In this document: in pieces, positions 48,572-62,237 of the stretch
Layout: every line of letters starts with the position of its first letter
Numbering within the stretch: the stretch's first letter is position 1
NCBI RefSeq assembly: GCF_900104775.1
Contig: NZ_FNSA01000001.1
Location: forward strand, 242,653 to 306,652
Source: Tsukamurella tyrosinosolvens
GTDB taxonomy: Bacteria > Actinomycetota > Actinomycetes > Mycobacteriales > Mycobacteriaceae
Reading direction: 5' to 3'
DNA: 64,000 nucleotides
The notes under the pieces: generated by a model
Databases searched by the model: none
What the model was told of the DNA's origin: nothing
What the model saw: the letters and a program-made list of their open reading frames with translations, nothing else
Translations under genes and position numbers: made by a program

Positions 48572-49353
48572 AATCGGGGACAACCCCGAGAAGGCCGCGG
48601 CTGGCACTCGCCGAGACCCGGCGCCGCGTCCTGGACAGCGCCGTGGAGCGCGTCGTGGCGGAGGGCCTGGGGACGGGACTCGAGCACATACGGCTCGAAG
48701 ACGTGGTCCGCGACGCCGACGTCTCCCGGACGGCCGCCTACAGGTGCTGGCCGCAGCGGGAGGACTTCCTCGCCGATGTCCTCGCCGCGCTCGCCGAGCC
48801 CGCCCTACCGATCGCCTCGACCCGCGGCGCCCGAGCCACGACGGTGGTCCGGGAGGCCGTCGGTGCCGATCCCCGGAGCCTGCGGACGGTCGGCGACCGC
48901 CGGTCCGCCCTCCTGCGCGCGGTCGCGGCGTCCGCGGACGACGACCTGCTCGCCGACCGCGAGGAGGACCGGCGCTGGCGGCTGTACCTGACGCTGGCGA
49001 TGGTCGTTCCGTCGCTGCCCGCGGGGCCGCAACGGGATCGCGTGGTGGCTGCCGTCGACCGCGCTGAGGACGCCGTGGTGTCCCGCCTGGAGGACGACTA
49101 CCGGCGACTCTTCGAGCTCTTCGGATTCTCCAGCACCGTCGAGTATCGCGAGCTCGCCACGGTCGGCCTGGCGCTGATGCGCGGGTACGTCGTGGGCGGG
49201 CACACCGGCGCCGCCCCCGCCCGTCCGGGACTCGGGTACGCCCTCCTCGCCGACGGGGCGGCGACACCGTCGGACGGGGAGGACTGGGACGAGGAGCGCG
49301 GCCGGCGCGCACTGGACCGTCTCGCCGCGCCCGACGTCTTCGACGGACCGTGA
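48541..49353 (+). CDS. TetR-family transcriptional regulator
   Basis: 270-residue repressor. The N-terminal HTH (about residues 18-66) reads TRRRVLDSAVERVVAEG, then IRLEDVVRDADVSRTAAYRCWPQREDFLADV, the usual TetR pattern. The C-terminal ligand domain of about 190 residues is not assignable. GTG start. Divergent from the small membrane protein gene; the shared 56-base gap and the first codons carry its likely operator. Effector unknown. Confidence 0.9.
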   Translation: MTDSVEPRVPKSGTTPRRPRLALAETRRRVLDSAVERVVAEGLGTGLEHIRLEDVVRDADVSRTAAYRCWPQREDFLADVLAALAEPALPIASTRGARATTVVREAVGADPRSLRTVGDRRSALLRAVAASADDDLLADREEDRRWRLYLTLAMVVPSLPAGPQRDRVVAAVDRAEDAVVSRLEDDYRRLFELFGFSSTVEYRELATVGLALMRGYVVGGHTGAAPARPGLGYALLADGAATPSDGEDWDEERGRRALDRLAAPDVFDGP

Positions 49354-49425
49354 TCGTGGCCGCGAACGCTGTCGGTGCGGGTGAGTAGCCTGGTGATGAC
49401 AGAGTCGCGGGCGTGAGGAGGCGTG

Positions 49426-49968
49426 ATGACGGGACCGAAGGACGACGGGCCGCTGCACGGATCCGACATCGCGCGGCGCGCCCTCGAGGAGGCACGCGCG
49501 GCGGCGAAGGCGGCGGGCAAATCCGTCGGCCAGGGCCGCTCCGAACCGATGACCGGCGGGGTGCGGCGGCTGCGCCGCGGCTCGAAACGGTGGAGCGGAC
49601 CGTCGCCGGACAACCGCGATCCCCAGGCGTTCGGCTCGCTGATCGGCGGGATCGCGAAGGCCCGTGGCTGGGACACGAAGGTCAACGAGGGAACGGTGCT
49701 CGGCTGCTGGGAATCCGTCGTCGGCGCCGACGTGGCCGCGCACGCCAGCGCCGTGAGCCTGCGGGAGAAGGTGCTCTACGTCAGCGCCGAGTCGACCGCG
49801 TGGGCCACGCAGCTGCGCCTCATGCAATCCCAGCTGCTGGCGAAGATCAACGCCGCCGTCGGGCAGGGCGTGGTCACCTCCCTCAACATCACCGGGCCCA
49901 GCGCGCCGAGCTGGCGGAAGGGGCCGCTGCACGTGCCGGGCCGCGGCCCGCGCGACACCTACGGCTAG
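49426..49968 (+). CDS. dciA: DUF721 / DciA-like helicase-loading protein
   Basis: 180-residue protein. The DUF721 domain (about residues 70-160) contains [20 protein letters not shown] and [26 protein letters not shown]. The family (DciA) loads replicative helicase DnaB in bacteria without DnaC, and in M. tuberculosis it is Rv0004 between recF and gyrB. GGAGG lies six bases before the ATG. The N-terminus is a charged Ala/Lys-rich helix. Here it is separated from recF by a glycosyltransferase-exporter-TetR insert. Confidence 0.93.
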   Translation: MTGPKDDGPLHGSDIARRALEEARAAAKAAGKSVGQGRSEPMTGGVRRLRRGSKRWSGPSPDNRDPQAFGSLIGGIAKARGWDTKVNEGTVLGCWESVVGADVAAHASAVSLREKVLYVSAESTAWATQLRLMQSQLLAKINAAVGQGVVTSLNITGPSAPSWRKGPLHVPGRGPRDTYG

Positions 49969-50420
49969 GCCGGCGGCTCGCCCGGGAGGAACGCCGCCAG
50001 ATCGATGCCGCGGTCGGCGGCGAGCGCCTGGAGCTTGGCGGCATCGTCGACCTGGATGCACACGCAGGCGTGCGGGCCGTCCTCGTCCTTGCGCACGATG
50101 TAGTACGCGACGCTGTCGGTGAGCAGCGCGCCGTCGGCGTCGAGGAACAGCCAGCGGACGTGGAGCAGCGCGATGGCACCGGTGAGGGACGTACTGCTCA
50201 GGAGCTCGTAGTCGACCGTGGACAGCCCCAGCGCGCGGTACAGCGGGTACGACTGCTCGAGGCCGCGGGCCATCGACGTGCGGTCGTCGAGCACCCCGGA
50301 GAAGCGATCGTCGACGATCACGCCGGGCTCCGCCCACAGCTCGGCGGCGGCCGTCGCGTCGAACCGGGTGAGCGTCTGCGCGTACCGGGCGAGGTAGTCG
50401 TCGATCTCGGCGTGATCCAT
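49965..50420 (-). CDS. SnoaL-like (NTF2-fold) protein
   Basis: 151-residue protein of the SnoaL/nuclear transport factor 2 fold: [32 protein letters not shown], then a central helix and four strands ending in [21 protein letters not shown]. Such proteins act as polyketide cyclases, isomerases or epoxide hydrolases, but many are of unknown role, and no catalytic dyad is obvious. ATG chosen; a longer frame runs into the gyrB promoter. Its end overlaps the dciA stop by four bases on the other strand. Confidence 0.8.
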   Translation of the reverse strand: MDHAEIDDYLARYAQTLTRFDATAAAELWAEPGVIVDDRFSGVLDDRTSMARGLEQSYPLYRALGLSTVDYELLSSTSLTGAIALLHVRWLFLDADGALLTDSVAYYIVRKDEDGPHACVCIQVDDAAKLQALAADRGIDLAAFLPGEPPA

Positions 50421-50575
50421 GCCTCCGACTCTACGATCGGATGCCGGTTCATGCCCTAGCGTCGCCGTGTGCGCGTCGGATTGCGATTCGGACTGAGCGG
50501 ACCGAAACGAGGTTGATCGCGTCTGCGACGCGATGAGGGCGTGGCAAACGCATTCATCGTCGTGAAGAGGAGTAG

Positions 50576-52762
<2,187 letters not shown>

Positions 52763-52828
52763 CCGCGAGCGCGCCCGCGAGCCGGGCGCGCCGCGCACCG
52801 TCGAACCGCTTGAACTCGAAGGACTCCC

Positions 52829-55330
<2,502 letters not shown>

Positions 55331-55357
55331 GCCGCCGCGGAGCACGAAGGAGCGCAT

Positions 55358-56086
55358 GTGAGTACCCCTGGAACCGGATCCGGCCAGCCGCCGGAGTCCG
55401 GACCGGAGGCGGGCCGGCAGCCCGTCCGGATCCCGCGACGCGACACCGACGTCGGCCGCGTGATCGATGCGCCCACCGAGGGCGTGGAGCGCGACGAGCT
55501 GCCGAAGAACCTGCCGGACCTCGACAAGATCCATCAGGTCGCTCCGGCCGCGGCGCCGACGGTGCCGGTCCCGGCCCAGCCGGCCGCCGACGCTCCGGCG
55601 GCACCGGTCGCACCGACCGAGCCGGCTGGCCCGGCCGCCCCGGCGGGGGAGGCGGCACCGTCGAACCTGCACACCGTGGGCGGCGCTCCCGCCCGGGCGG
55701 CGGGCGTGAAGACTCAGGCCGCCGGCGGCGGCCCGGTGCGGGCGGGCATGCAGCTGCGCAGCATCGACCCGTGGACCACGTTCAAGCTCACCGGCGTGGT
55801 CTCCGTGGTGCTGTTCTTCGTGTGGATGATCGCCGTCGGCGTGCTGTACATCGTGCTCAGCGGCATGGGCGTGTGGAGCAAGATCAACGACAGCTTCCAG
55901 ACGCTCACCAACGAGCAGGCGGGCGTGAGCCTCCTGACGGCGGGCAACGTCTTCACCTACGCGGGTCTCGCCGGCCTCGCGAACGTGATCCTGCTGACCG
56001 CGCTCGCCACCGTCGGCGCGTTCATCTACAACCTCTGCGCCGACCTCGTGGGCGGCATCGAGGTGACCCTCTCCGATAGGGATTGA
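55358..56086 (+). CDS. DUF3566 membrane protein
   Basis: 242-residue protein in the place of Rv0007. The first 125 residues are Pro/Ala-rich and cytoplasmic. The DUF3566 domain follows, with two helices ([23 protein letters not shown] and the [25 protein letters not shown] region) preceded by [10 protein letters not shown] and ending [14 protein letters not shown] start with AAGGAG upstream. It follows gyrA at 27 bases and is probably co-transcribed. Function unknown; presence after gyrA is typical of Mycobacteriales. Confidence 0.9.
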   Translation: MSTPGTGSGQPPESGPEAGRQPVRIPRRDTDVGRVIDAPTEGVERDELPKNLPDLDKIHQVAPAAAPTVPVPAQPAADAPAAPVAPTEPAGPAAPAGEAAPSNLHTVGGAPARAAGVKTQAAGGGPVRAGMQLRSIDPWTTFKLTGVVSVVLFFVWMIAVGVLYIVLSGMGVWSKINDSFQTLTNEQAGVSLLTAGNVFTYAGLAGLANVILLTALATVGAFIYNLCADLVGGIEVTLSDRD

Positions 56087-56139
56087 CCAGCAGTTTTGTA
56101 GAACCCGAGGTGCGCTGGTAATGTTCCACCTCGGTTCAC

Positions 56140-56216
56140 GGGCCTATAGCTCAGGCGGTTAGAGCGCTTCGCTGATAACGAAGAGGTCGGAGGTTCAAGT
56201 CCTCCTAGGCCCACCA
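56140..56216 (+). tRNA. ileT: tRNA-Ile (GAT anticodon)
   Basis: Full cloverleaf: acceptor GGGCCTA/TAGGCCC, D arm AGCTCAGGCGGTTAGAGC, anticodon loop CTGATAA with GAT at 56174-56176, T arm GGAGGTTCAAGTCCTCC. Discriminator A and an encoded CCA. Its position after DUF3566 is the same as ileT in mycobacteria. Confidence 0.97.
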
Positions 56217-56227
56217 CACCCCCTCCC

Positions 56228-56310
56228 GGGGCCTTAGCTCAGTTGGTAGAGCGCCGCCTTTGCAAGGCGGATGTCAGGAGTTCGATCATTATCTCCAGCT
56301 GACAGGCTTG
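56228..56310 (+). pseudogene. Damaged tRNA-Ala (TGC)
   Basis: Acceptor 5' strand GGGGCCT, D arm, anticodon arm with TGC and the variable loop are normal through TTCGA of the T loop. Then extra bases TCATT appear before ATCTCC, another six or seven (AGCTGAC) before AGGCT, and the last acceptor bases are TTGG instead of about CTCCA. The T loop and the acceptor stem therefore cannot form properly. It stands where alaT is found in mycobacteria. It could be decay after an insertion-excision event next to the island. Confidence 0.75.
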
Positions 56311-56411
56311 GTAAGGGGTTGACCAGCAGGGATGCTGTGGTGGACATGTCCGTCACGAGGTCGTAGTTTGGCGGTGGGACGGTGCCCAGCAGCGGGTGCA
56401 CAACCACACAC

Positions 56412-56484
56412 GGGGGCTTAGCTCAGTTGGTAGAGCATCGCCTTTGCAAGGCGAGGGTCAGGGGTTCGAATCCCCTAGCCTCCA
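56412..56484 (+). tRNA. alaT: tRNA-Ala (TGC anticodon)
   Basis: Complete cloverleaf: acceptor GGGGGCT/AGCCTCC with one G-U pair, D arm GCTCAGTTGGTAGAGC, anticodon loop TTTGCAA, T arm AGGGGTTCGAATCCCCT, discriminator A. CCA is not encoded. It differs from the damaged copy 100 bases upstream in both the acceptor and T stems, so it is not a simple tandem duplicate. It probably supplies the missing function. Confidence 0.95.
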
Positions 56485-56524
56485 CAGATATGATGAGTTT
56501 CTGACTGCTGTCAGCTAGGAGCCC

Positions 56525-56548
56525 CCCCCGGATCGCCGGCCCCGGGGG
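56525..56548 (+). terminator. Terminator after tRNA-Ala
   Basis: Arms CCCCCGG and CCGGGGG form a 7-bp GC stem with a ten-base loop, 40 bases after the tRNA, followed by TTCT. A likely end of the tRNA transcript. Confidence 0.6.
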
Positions 56549-56656
56549 TTCTGAGCGTTGGGAGGTCCAGCAGATGACGAAATGCTTGACTGGCCATGAG
56601 GCTGGTCCGGCGAGTCCGTGATGGTGGCGGGTGCGCGGGGTGACTATTGTGGCGTC

Positions 56657-56827
56657 ATGGCTCCGACGCAGCGTACGTATCGATGTGTGGAGGCCGACGT
56701 TCGCCGACGAAGCCGACGTGAGGCGTTCCTGGACGCCGCGCTCTGTGTCTTCACCGCGTTTTGTCGACGGTGCTCCGCGAACACCTCCAAGTCCTCCCCG
56801 CCGCTTCACAGGCCCTGATCTGCCAGA
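56657..56827 (+). pseudogene. Relic of a TetR-family regulator
   Basis: The frame from ATG reads MAPTQRTYRCVEADVRRRSR then REAFLDAALCVFTAF, which looks like the first helix of a TetR regulator (R..R..FLDAALxVF). The frame then loses similarity and ends soon. A different frame just after it reads LSTVLREHLQVLPAASQALI, like the end of a TetR protein. So the gene seems reduced by an internal deletion with a frameshift. Evidence is by eye only. Confidence 0.42.
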
Positions 56828-57822
56828 GCGCATAAAACCTAGTCAGAGCACTCGATATCGCACCGCTACTCAGTGGAGGAATCAGCCTCAAAACCGATCC
56901 TCCCATGCGCGCCATCCACGACGATGCCCGTGATACTCAGACGGCGAACACCGCCTCTACCGATCCCCTCGCAGCCGACACCACCACAACCAAGTTAGGG
57001 CGCCCTCGGGCCTGACTGTGTCGGATCGGTGACAATCGACAACGCCTTGCGGTGCCGGTGAACCACATACGACACCGACCACCGCGACGTCAGATCCTCG
57101 AGCTGCTGCTCCTCAAGCAACTTCACCCGCACCCACAGATGACTGCTAAGCCCCGGTATCCCGAGCGATCACATGCTCGGCATACGCGCACACCGAAGCC
57201 CGATCCCACCCTGACGGGACAACGACCGTCCGCCGAGAAGGCATCTGCAGATCATCCTCCCCATCCACATCCACGAACCTACGACCAAACGCGGCCACCC
57301 GCCTACAGTCGGGGCCAAATCACACCGCCCTGGTTGGAGCCAGACCAACTTGACATAGCCACCCGCTGGCGGGGTGTACTGCTGCGAGCGAGCAGTGATT
57401 CGAGATCTCCCGGTGTCCCGATCCACCCCGGGGACCACAACCGTTGCGCTGACCCGCAACGGTTGCTTGATCCAGTCGGGGGGAGCGCTCACCGGGCCGG
57501 TAAGAGCGCGAGGACAGGCGCTTGGCAACCACGCCCCTCGAGGCCGTGTTCGAGCATCACCTGGCCATCGGCCTCGTCGGCCGCGGTCCACGATGGGGGA
57601 CTTGTACGACCGGATCCGCCAGTCGTCCGTCGCATCGCCCCGACGCACCGTCTATGGCGTCGACGGCGATGGCTCGCAGCGTGTCGACAGATCGCCACGA
57701 CGGATCAGGACCCAGGTGAGCGGGAACCGGCGTCCTGCTCACGGTGGTGCTCCTGCGTGCGTTGTGTGAACGCGGCGGCCCTGCTTAGCGCCCTACTCGC
57801 GGACTTCCCGCGACTGGCCCGG
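56828..57822. other. Region without convincing genes, possible degenerate DNA
   Basis: About 1 kb between the TetR relic and the BtrH-like gene. Frames of 60-250 codons cross it on both strands but have no recognisable motif, no ribosome site and no clear codon bias. No transposase, integrase or terminal inverted repeats were recognised. Composition is less GC-rich than the core to the left. It reads like decayed insertion DNA at the border of the catabolic cluster. Confidence 0.5.
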
Positions 57823-58881
57823 TTAGCCTGACAAGGATGCTGCGGCCTTTCGCAGTGACGCCTCCAGAGTCGCTTCCGCCTCGGGTAGAGCTGCCGCGAG
57901 GGTTGTGACGGATCGGAGCCGCTCGGATGAGGCGTGATCCTTCTGTACTGCTGCGCGTGCGACTGCAGTCCAGGATGTCGCCGCATGGTGGGCGTTGGCT
58001 GCAAGGATGGCGGTTGCGTGATCGCCGGTGAGGCGTGCGATTTCATCGCAGCCCTGTGCCAGCAGTCGGCGGAAGAGGCCACCGCCGGTCCCCGCTTTCT
58101 CGATGAAGGCGCCGAGGCTGAATAAGTGCATCTCGAGGTCGTCGGTGGACAGGGCTCCCCAGCTGCAGACGTCGGATGCGAGAGCGCTGGCCGCGTCGAG
58201 GCCGTGTGACCCATGTTCTGCGGGCCCGGCGATCGTCGATGCGCCTGGGGTGCTCAGGCTCGCTGCGGATTGCGCGAATGCCTGTGCGGCCACCTCGATA
58301 ATTGAAGGCGGCGTCTGTGGCCAATTGATACGAAACTGCGTGTGTCGGGTTGGCTCCGGGAAGGAGGTCGAGCGGCGCGCGCGTGCGAGTGCGTCCAGTG
58401 GGACGCGTTGAAGATCTTCGCGATCGTTGTCGGCGATGTACGCGATGCCTTGCGTCTCGTCGTAGCCGACTACCACGATGTCGTGGCGGCTCATGCGCAA
58501 CTGGACCCGCAGATAGGGGAGTTCTGCGATCTCCGCCCAGACCAGTGCAGGGCGGCCCTGATCGATCTCGCCACGAAGGTTCTCCCAACCCTCGGCCGGG
58601 TCGTCGGTGGCAAGCACCTCGACGGTGCCGCCCAGACGGCGGGGGAGGTCCACCTCAAAATCAGGTCCTCGTCCGACCAAGTACACGGGTGGCATCAGCG
58701 CGCTTGATCGAATGTAGGTGAGGGAGAGGGCTCCGCCGAGGGCAAAGACGAGGCCCTCATCGGGTGGGCCGTCGAAACCGAGCCCGGTCCACTCCATGAG
58801 GTCTCGCATCGCACCGGACCCACAGTGGCCGCCCATTCGGTGCGGGTAGGGGTCGATCATCGAGGGGCCGGACACTGACAC
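57823..58881 (-). CDS. BtrH N-terminal domain / DUF4872-like protein
   Basis: 352-residue cytoplasmic protein. Residues about 15-155 resemble the N-terminal domain of butirosin protein BtrH, a papain-like fold that moves an acyl group from a carrier protein: HCGSGAMRDLMEW with candidate nucleophile Cys20, SRHDIVVVGYDE with His133, and AYIADND with Asp151. The C-terminal 180 residues are helical and resemble DUF4872. AGGAG precedes a GTG by four bases; this start is used, although a GTG two codons on or the ATG giving MIDPYPH are possible. It is the last gene of the CYP153 operon, 74 bases after the transglutaminase-like gene. Substrate unknown. Confidence 0.72.
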   Translation of the reverse strand: MSVSGPSMIDPYPHRMGGHCGSGAMRDLMEWTGLGFDGPPDEGLVFALGGALSLTYIRSSALMPPVYLVGRGPDFEVDLPRRLGGTVEVLATDDPAEGWENLRGEIDQGRPALVWAEIAELPYLRVQLRMSRHDIVVVGYDETQGIAYIADNDREDLQRVPLDALARARRSTSFPEPTRHTQFRINWPQTPPSIIEVAAQAFAQSAASLSTPGASTIAGPAEHGSHGLDAASALASDVCSWGALSTDDLEMHLFSLGAFIEKAGTGGGLFRRLLAQGCDEIARLTGDHATAILAANAHHAATSWTAVARAAVQKDHASSERLRSVTTLAAALPEAEATLEASLRKAAASLSG

Positions 58882-58955
58882 GAGTCTCCTGTGTTGAGGC
58901 GGTGCGGATCTTGTTCGTAGAGTCGATTGCCGGCCGACGACTGAGGCAGGTCGGG

Positions 58956-59627
58956 TTAGGCGTGGAATGCATCTAGTGGCGTCGCACGCTGCGTGAATAT
59001 CAGAGGGCCATAGGCCTGTTTGAGAGCCGCCAGGATGTTGTCGAGAGGCAGGTCGTTGTACGTACCTCTTTCGCGGACGTACTCCATGTGTGTTGAGCCG
59101 TCCGCGGAGTGAGCGTGGAGCAACGCGTCGCTGTCGCCGGTGAAGTCGATCGGGGCAACTCCGAACCGTGCGCACAGTTCCGAGTTGAACGCGGGTGTTG
59201 CCTTGAGCCACCGTCCGTCGATGTAGACGTGGCTGTACCCGTGATAGACGAAGACGTCGGTTCCCATCAGCTCACGTAGGGTGCCCGTTTGGAGGTGGTT
59301 ACGGACGTCGGCGAAGCCGAACCGCGCTGGGATCCCGGCGGCGCGAAATGCGGCGGTGAGCACGACGGCCTTGGGGACGCAGTATCCACGTCCGGATTCG
59401 ATTACGTGGCTGGCCCGGTAATGCTCTGGGTCGTTGGAGACGGTGTACGGGTCGTAGCGGATGGCGTCGCGTACCGCGGTGAACAGGCGGCGAGCTTTGT
59501 CTTTGTCGGTGGTCGCGTTGCCGACGGCTTCGCGTGTGAAGGTCGCGACGGTGGCGTGCTCGATGTCGAGGAAGCGTGAACCCGTCAGCGCCGCCGGGCT
59601 GACCGCGTTTGTCGGTGATGTGGTCAT
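58956..59627 (-). CDS. Transglutaminase-like (papain fold) protein
   Basis: 223-residue cytoplasmic protein with the transglutaminase-like core: nucleophile Cys83 in ESGRGYCVPKAVVLTAAFRA, and His133 in GYSHVYIDGRW. The position of the catalytic Asp (usually WxxxD) reads WLKATPAF, so the third residue is missing or supplied elsewhere. The start overlaps the stop of the ferredoxin reductase gene (ATGA), so it is made together with the alkane hydroxylase components. Its role in alkane oxidation is not known. Peptidase, amidase or acyltransferase activity are all possible. Confidence 0.8.
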   Translation of the reverse strand: MTTSPTNAVSPAALTGSRFLDIEHATVATFTREAVGNATTDKDKARRLFTAVRDAIRYDPYTVSNDPEHYRASHVIESGRGYCVPKAVVLTAAFRAAGIPARFGFADVRNHLQTGTLRELMGTDVFVYHGYSHVYIDGRWLKATPAFNSELCARFGVAPIDFTGDSDALLHAHSADGSTHMEYVRERGTYNDLPLDNILAALKQAYGPLIFTQRATPLDAFHA

Positions 59628-60823
59628 GGGGTCGCTCCGATCAATGCGGACCTGACGATCGGCGCTCGTTGTGCAATGGCGCGCTTGGCGTTCACGAAGT
59701 CAGCGGGTCTGTTGACGCAGTCAGCTGCAATCAGTTCTCCGGCGGAGAAATAGTAGCAGGTGAAGTCGCGGCCATGGGCGGGGTCGCCGCTGACCAGCAC
59801 CTCGTCGTATCCGGTGTTGAGCCCGGCGATCTGGAGTTTGAGGTCGTATTGGTCGGACCAGAACCACGGCAGTGCGGCACGACCGGTTGTGTTGTCGCAG
59901 ATTGTGGCCGCCGCGATTTTGGCGTGCTCGGTTGTTGCGGACACGCACTCGAGACGAACACGTCTCCCGTACCGCTCGATTCGGTGGTTGGCGCAGTCGC
60001 CGGCTGCGACGATGTCAGGATCGCTGCTACGAGCGCGGTCGTCGACGAGGATGCCGTTTTCGACGTCGATGCCCGCAGCTGCTGCGAGCTCCGTGTTCGG
60101 AATGACGCCGACGCCGACGATGACCAGGTCAGCGGCCAGCGTTTCTCCACCGGCGAGGACAACGCTGGCGACTCGTTTGTCGCCGCGGAACCCCTCGACG
60201 ATTGCGTCGATCCGTACGTCGACACCCTTCTCGCGGTGAATTCGATCGAAGAATTCCGACACGACGGGCGCCGTGACACGTTCGAGTACGCGTCCTGCCG
60301 CCTCCAGGACGGTCACTTCGACACCCAGGGTTCGAAGCGAGGCCGCTGTCTCCAGGCCGATGTACCCGCCGCCGACAATGACGACCCGCGAACCCGGGAC
60401 CGCGGCGGCGCGGATGGCCTCGACGTCGGTGGCGGTGCGCAGATAGTGCACGCCCGGCAGATCGGCCCCAGGGACGGGCAGTGCGCGAGCTCGAGCGCCG
60501 GTGCACAGGGCCAACTTCGAGTAGGACACCGCGTCGTTGTTGCCGAGAGTGACGGTTCGTTCGGCACGGTCGATCGAGGTTACGGTTCCGTCGACGAGCT
60601 GGATCCGTTGCTTGTCGTAGAACTGGTGGCTTCGGATCGCGACATCGTCGAGATGGCAATCGCCGGCCAGGTATGCCTTGGACAGCGGCGGCCGCTGATA
60701 CGGCAGGCGGCCCTCGTCGCCGATCAGCAGGATGTCTCCAGCCCACTTCTCCTTGCGCAAATTGGCCGCCAGCTGTGCGCCGGCGTGGCTTGCGCCGACG
60801 ATCACGACCCGATCAGTGCTCAC
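59624..60823 (-). CDS. Ferredoxin reductase (FAD, NADH-dependent)
   Basis: 399-residue flavoprotein of the putidaredoxin reductase type. FAD-binding VIVGASHAGAQLAANLRKE at the N-terminus, NADH-binding VVIVGGGYIGLETAASL at about residue 150, second FAD motif DIVAAGDCANH at about 275. It passes electrons from NADH to the ferredoxin encoded two genes upstream. GTG start overlaps the P450 stop (GTGA) and the stop overlaps the next start, so the three genes are translationally coupled. Corresponds to the reductase of the Mycobacterium CYP153A6 system. Confidence 0.93.
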   Translation of the reverse strand: MSTDRVVIVGASHAGAQLAANLRKEKWAGDILLIGDEGRLPYQRPPLSKAYLAGDCHLDDVAIRSHQFYDKQRIQLVDGTVTSIDRAERTVTLGNNDAVSYSKLALCTGARARALPVPGADLPGVHYLRTATDVEAIRAAAVPGSRVVIVGGGYIGLETAASLRTLGVEVTVLEAAGRVLERVTAPVVSEFFDRIHREKGVDVRIDAIVEGFRGDKRVASVVLAGGETLAADLVIVGVGVIPNTELAAAAGIDVENGILVDDRARSSDPDIVAAGDCANHRIERYGRRVRLECVSATTEHAKIAAATICDNTTGRAALPWFWSDQYDLKLQIAGLNTGYDEVLVSGDPAHGRDFTCYYFSAGELIAADCVNRPADFVNAKRAIAQRAPIVRSALIGATP

Positions 60824-62211
60824 GTCTCCTGCTTGGGAGTCAGACGGACCATCATCTTGCTGATCCCACGAACGAAGTTGGACTGCACGTACTCCGGATC
60901 ACCGACCACCGCGATGTCGTCGAAGCGCTCGAGGAGTTCTTCCCAGAGAATGCGCAACTGCAATTCGGCCAGGCGGTTTCCCATGCAACGGTGCACGCCG
61001 AAACCGAACGCGATGTGGTTGCGAGCGTTGGACCGATCGATGATGAGCTCGTCCGGGCGGTCGAACACTCGCTCGTCGCGGTTGCCGGAGGCGTACCACA
61101 TGACGACTTTGTCGCCTTTGCGGATGAACTGACCGTTGAGCATCACGTCCTTCTTGGCGACCCGGCGCATGTACGCCAGGGGGGTTTGCCACCGGATGAT
61201 CTCCGACACCGCGTTGGGGATCAGGTCCGGATTGGCTTTGAGTTTCTCGAACTGGTCGGGATACTCGTTGAGAGCCAGCACTCCGCCGCTCATCGAGTTG
61301 CGGGTGGTGTCGTTGCCGCCGACGATCAGCAGCACGAGGTTCCCGAGGAACTCCATGGGGCTGTCGTCGAGAAGGTCTTTGGTGTCCTCGTTGCTCTGCA
61401 GCATGGTGATGAGGTCGAAACCAGGCTCCTCGCCTGCCGCGGTCCGCGCGGCCTTGTCTCGCCATAGCGCACTCAAGCCCTGTGCCATCGCGACCATCTC
61501 GCGGAAAACTTTGTCGTTGTCTGATGGTCCGCCGTTGGCCTGCTCCATCGACGTGGCCAGATCCGACCACTGGACGAGTTTGTGGCGCTGCTCGTAGGGG
61601 TAGTCGAGCAATGTCGCGAGCATCCGCGCGGTCAGTTCGACCGACACGGTCTGGACCCAGTCGAACGGTTCGTCGAGCGGTAGCTCGTCGAGGACTTCCC
61701 GGACGCGCGACCGGATGAGGCCCTCCATCTCGCGCAGGTTCTTCGGTGCGACGACTCCCTGGACGGCGGCGCGCTGCTTGTCGTGCCGCGGCGGGTCCAT
61801 GGCGATGAACATCGCGATGTCCATGAAGCGGGGCGGCCGACCGATGATGATGAACGGTTCGGCGGAGAACGCGTCGTGGTTCTTGTCGACAGCGATGATG
61901 TCGGCATGTCGAGTGACCGACCAGAACGGCCCGAAGGGACTGCGGGGCTGGAAGTGAACGGGCGCCTCATTGCGCACACGCTCGAAGTAGGACCGCCACC
62001 TGCCCTGTCGGTAGAGGAATGGGTTGCTCAGATCGATGTCGGTGAGTTCGACTTCCTCGACAGGCGGGATGGGGGTCTCGGTGAAGATCTTTTTGCCGTC
62101 GGTTCGGGTGACGATCCGGCGGGCCTTGTCATAGACGTGGGCGCCACGGATTTGTAGATCGATCGGGATCATGGACTGCGCTTTGTCGGCGAGGGCAGTT
62201 GAGATGCTCAT
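60820..62211 (-). CDS. Cytochrome P450, CYP153 family alkane hydroxylase
   Basis: 463-residue soluble P450. The heme motif FGFGVHRCMGNRLAE has Cys409 as ligand, the I-helix is GGNDTTR (298-304), and the K-helix ExxR is EIIR (337-340). Family-level blocks are SPFGPFWSVTRHADI and FIAMDPPRHDKQR, characteristic of CYP153, whose members hydroxylate the end carbon of medium-chain alkanes and fatty acids. Expected reaction: alkane to 1-alkanol using O2. Sits between its ferredoxin and reductase genes as in CYP153A6 operons. The ribosome site before the ATG is weak. Confidence 0.93.
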   Translation of the reverse strand: MSISTALADKAQSMIPIDLQIRGAHVYDKARRIVTRTDGKKIFTETPIPPVEEVELTDIDLSNPFLYRQGRWRSYFERVRNEAPVHFQPRSPFGPFWSVTRHADIIAVDKNHDAFSAEPFIIIGRPPRFMDIAMFIAMDPPRHDKQRAAVQGVVAPKNLREMEGLIRSRVREVLDELPLDEPFDWVQTVSVELTARMLATLLDYPYEQRHKLVQWSDLATSMEQANGGPSDNDKVFREMVAMAQGLSALWRDKAARTAAGEEPGFDLITMLQSNEDTKDLLDDSPMEFLGNLVLLIVGGNDTTRNSMSGGVLALNEYPDQFEKLKANPDLIPNAVSEIIRWQTPLAYMRRVAKKDVMLNGQFIRKGDKVVMWYASGNRDERVFDRPDELIIDRSNARNHIAFGFGVHRCMGNRLAELQLRILWEELLERFDDIAVVGDPEYVQSNFVRGISKMMVRLTPKQET

Positions 62212-62237
62212 AGATGTTGCTCTTTCGCTTTAGACGT

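Noticed and set aside
56423..56833. 136-codon minus-strand frame over tRNA-Ala
   Set aside because: It includes the antisense of a complete tRNA and its terminator.
57169..57648. 159-codon minus-strand frame that could be an integrase or transposase remnant
   Set aside because: No catalytic motif of either family was found, and no ribosome site or terminal repeats.
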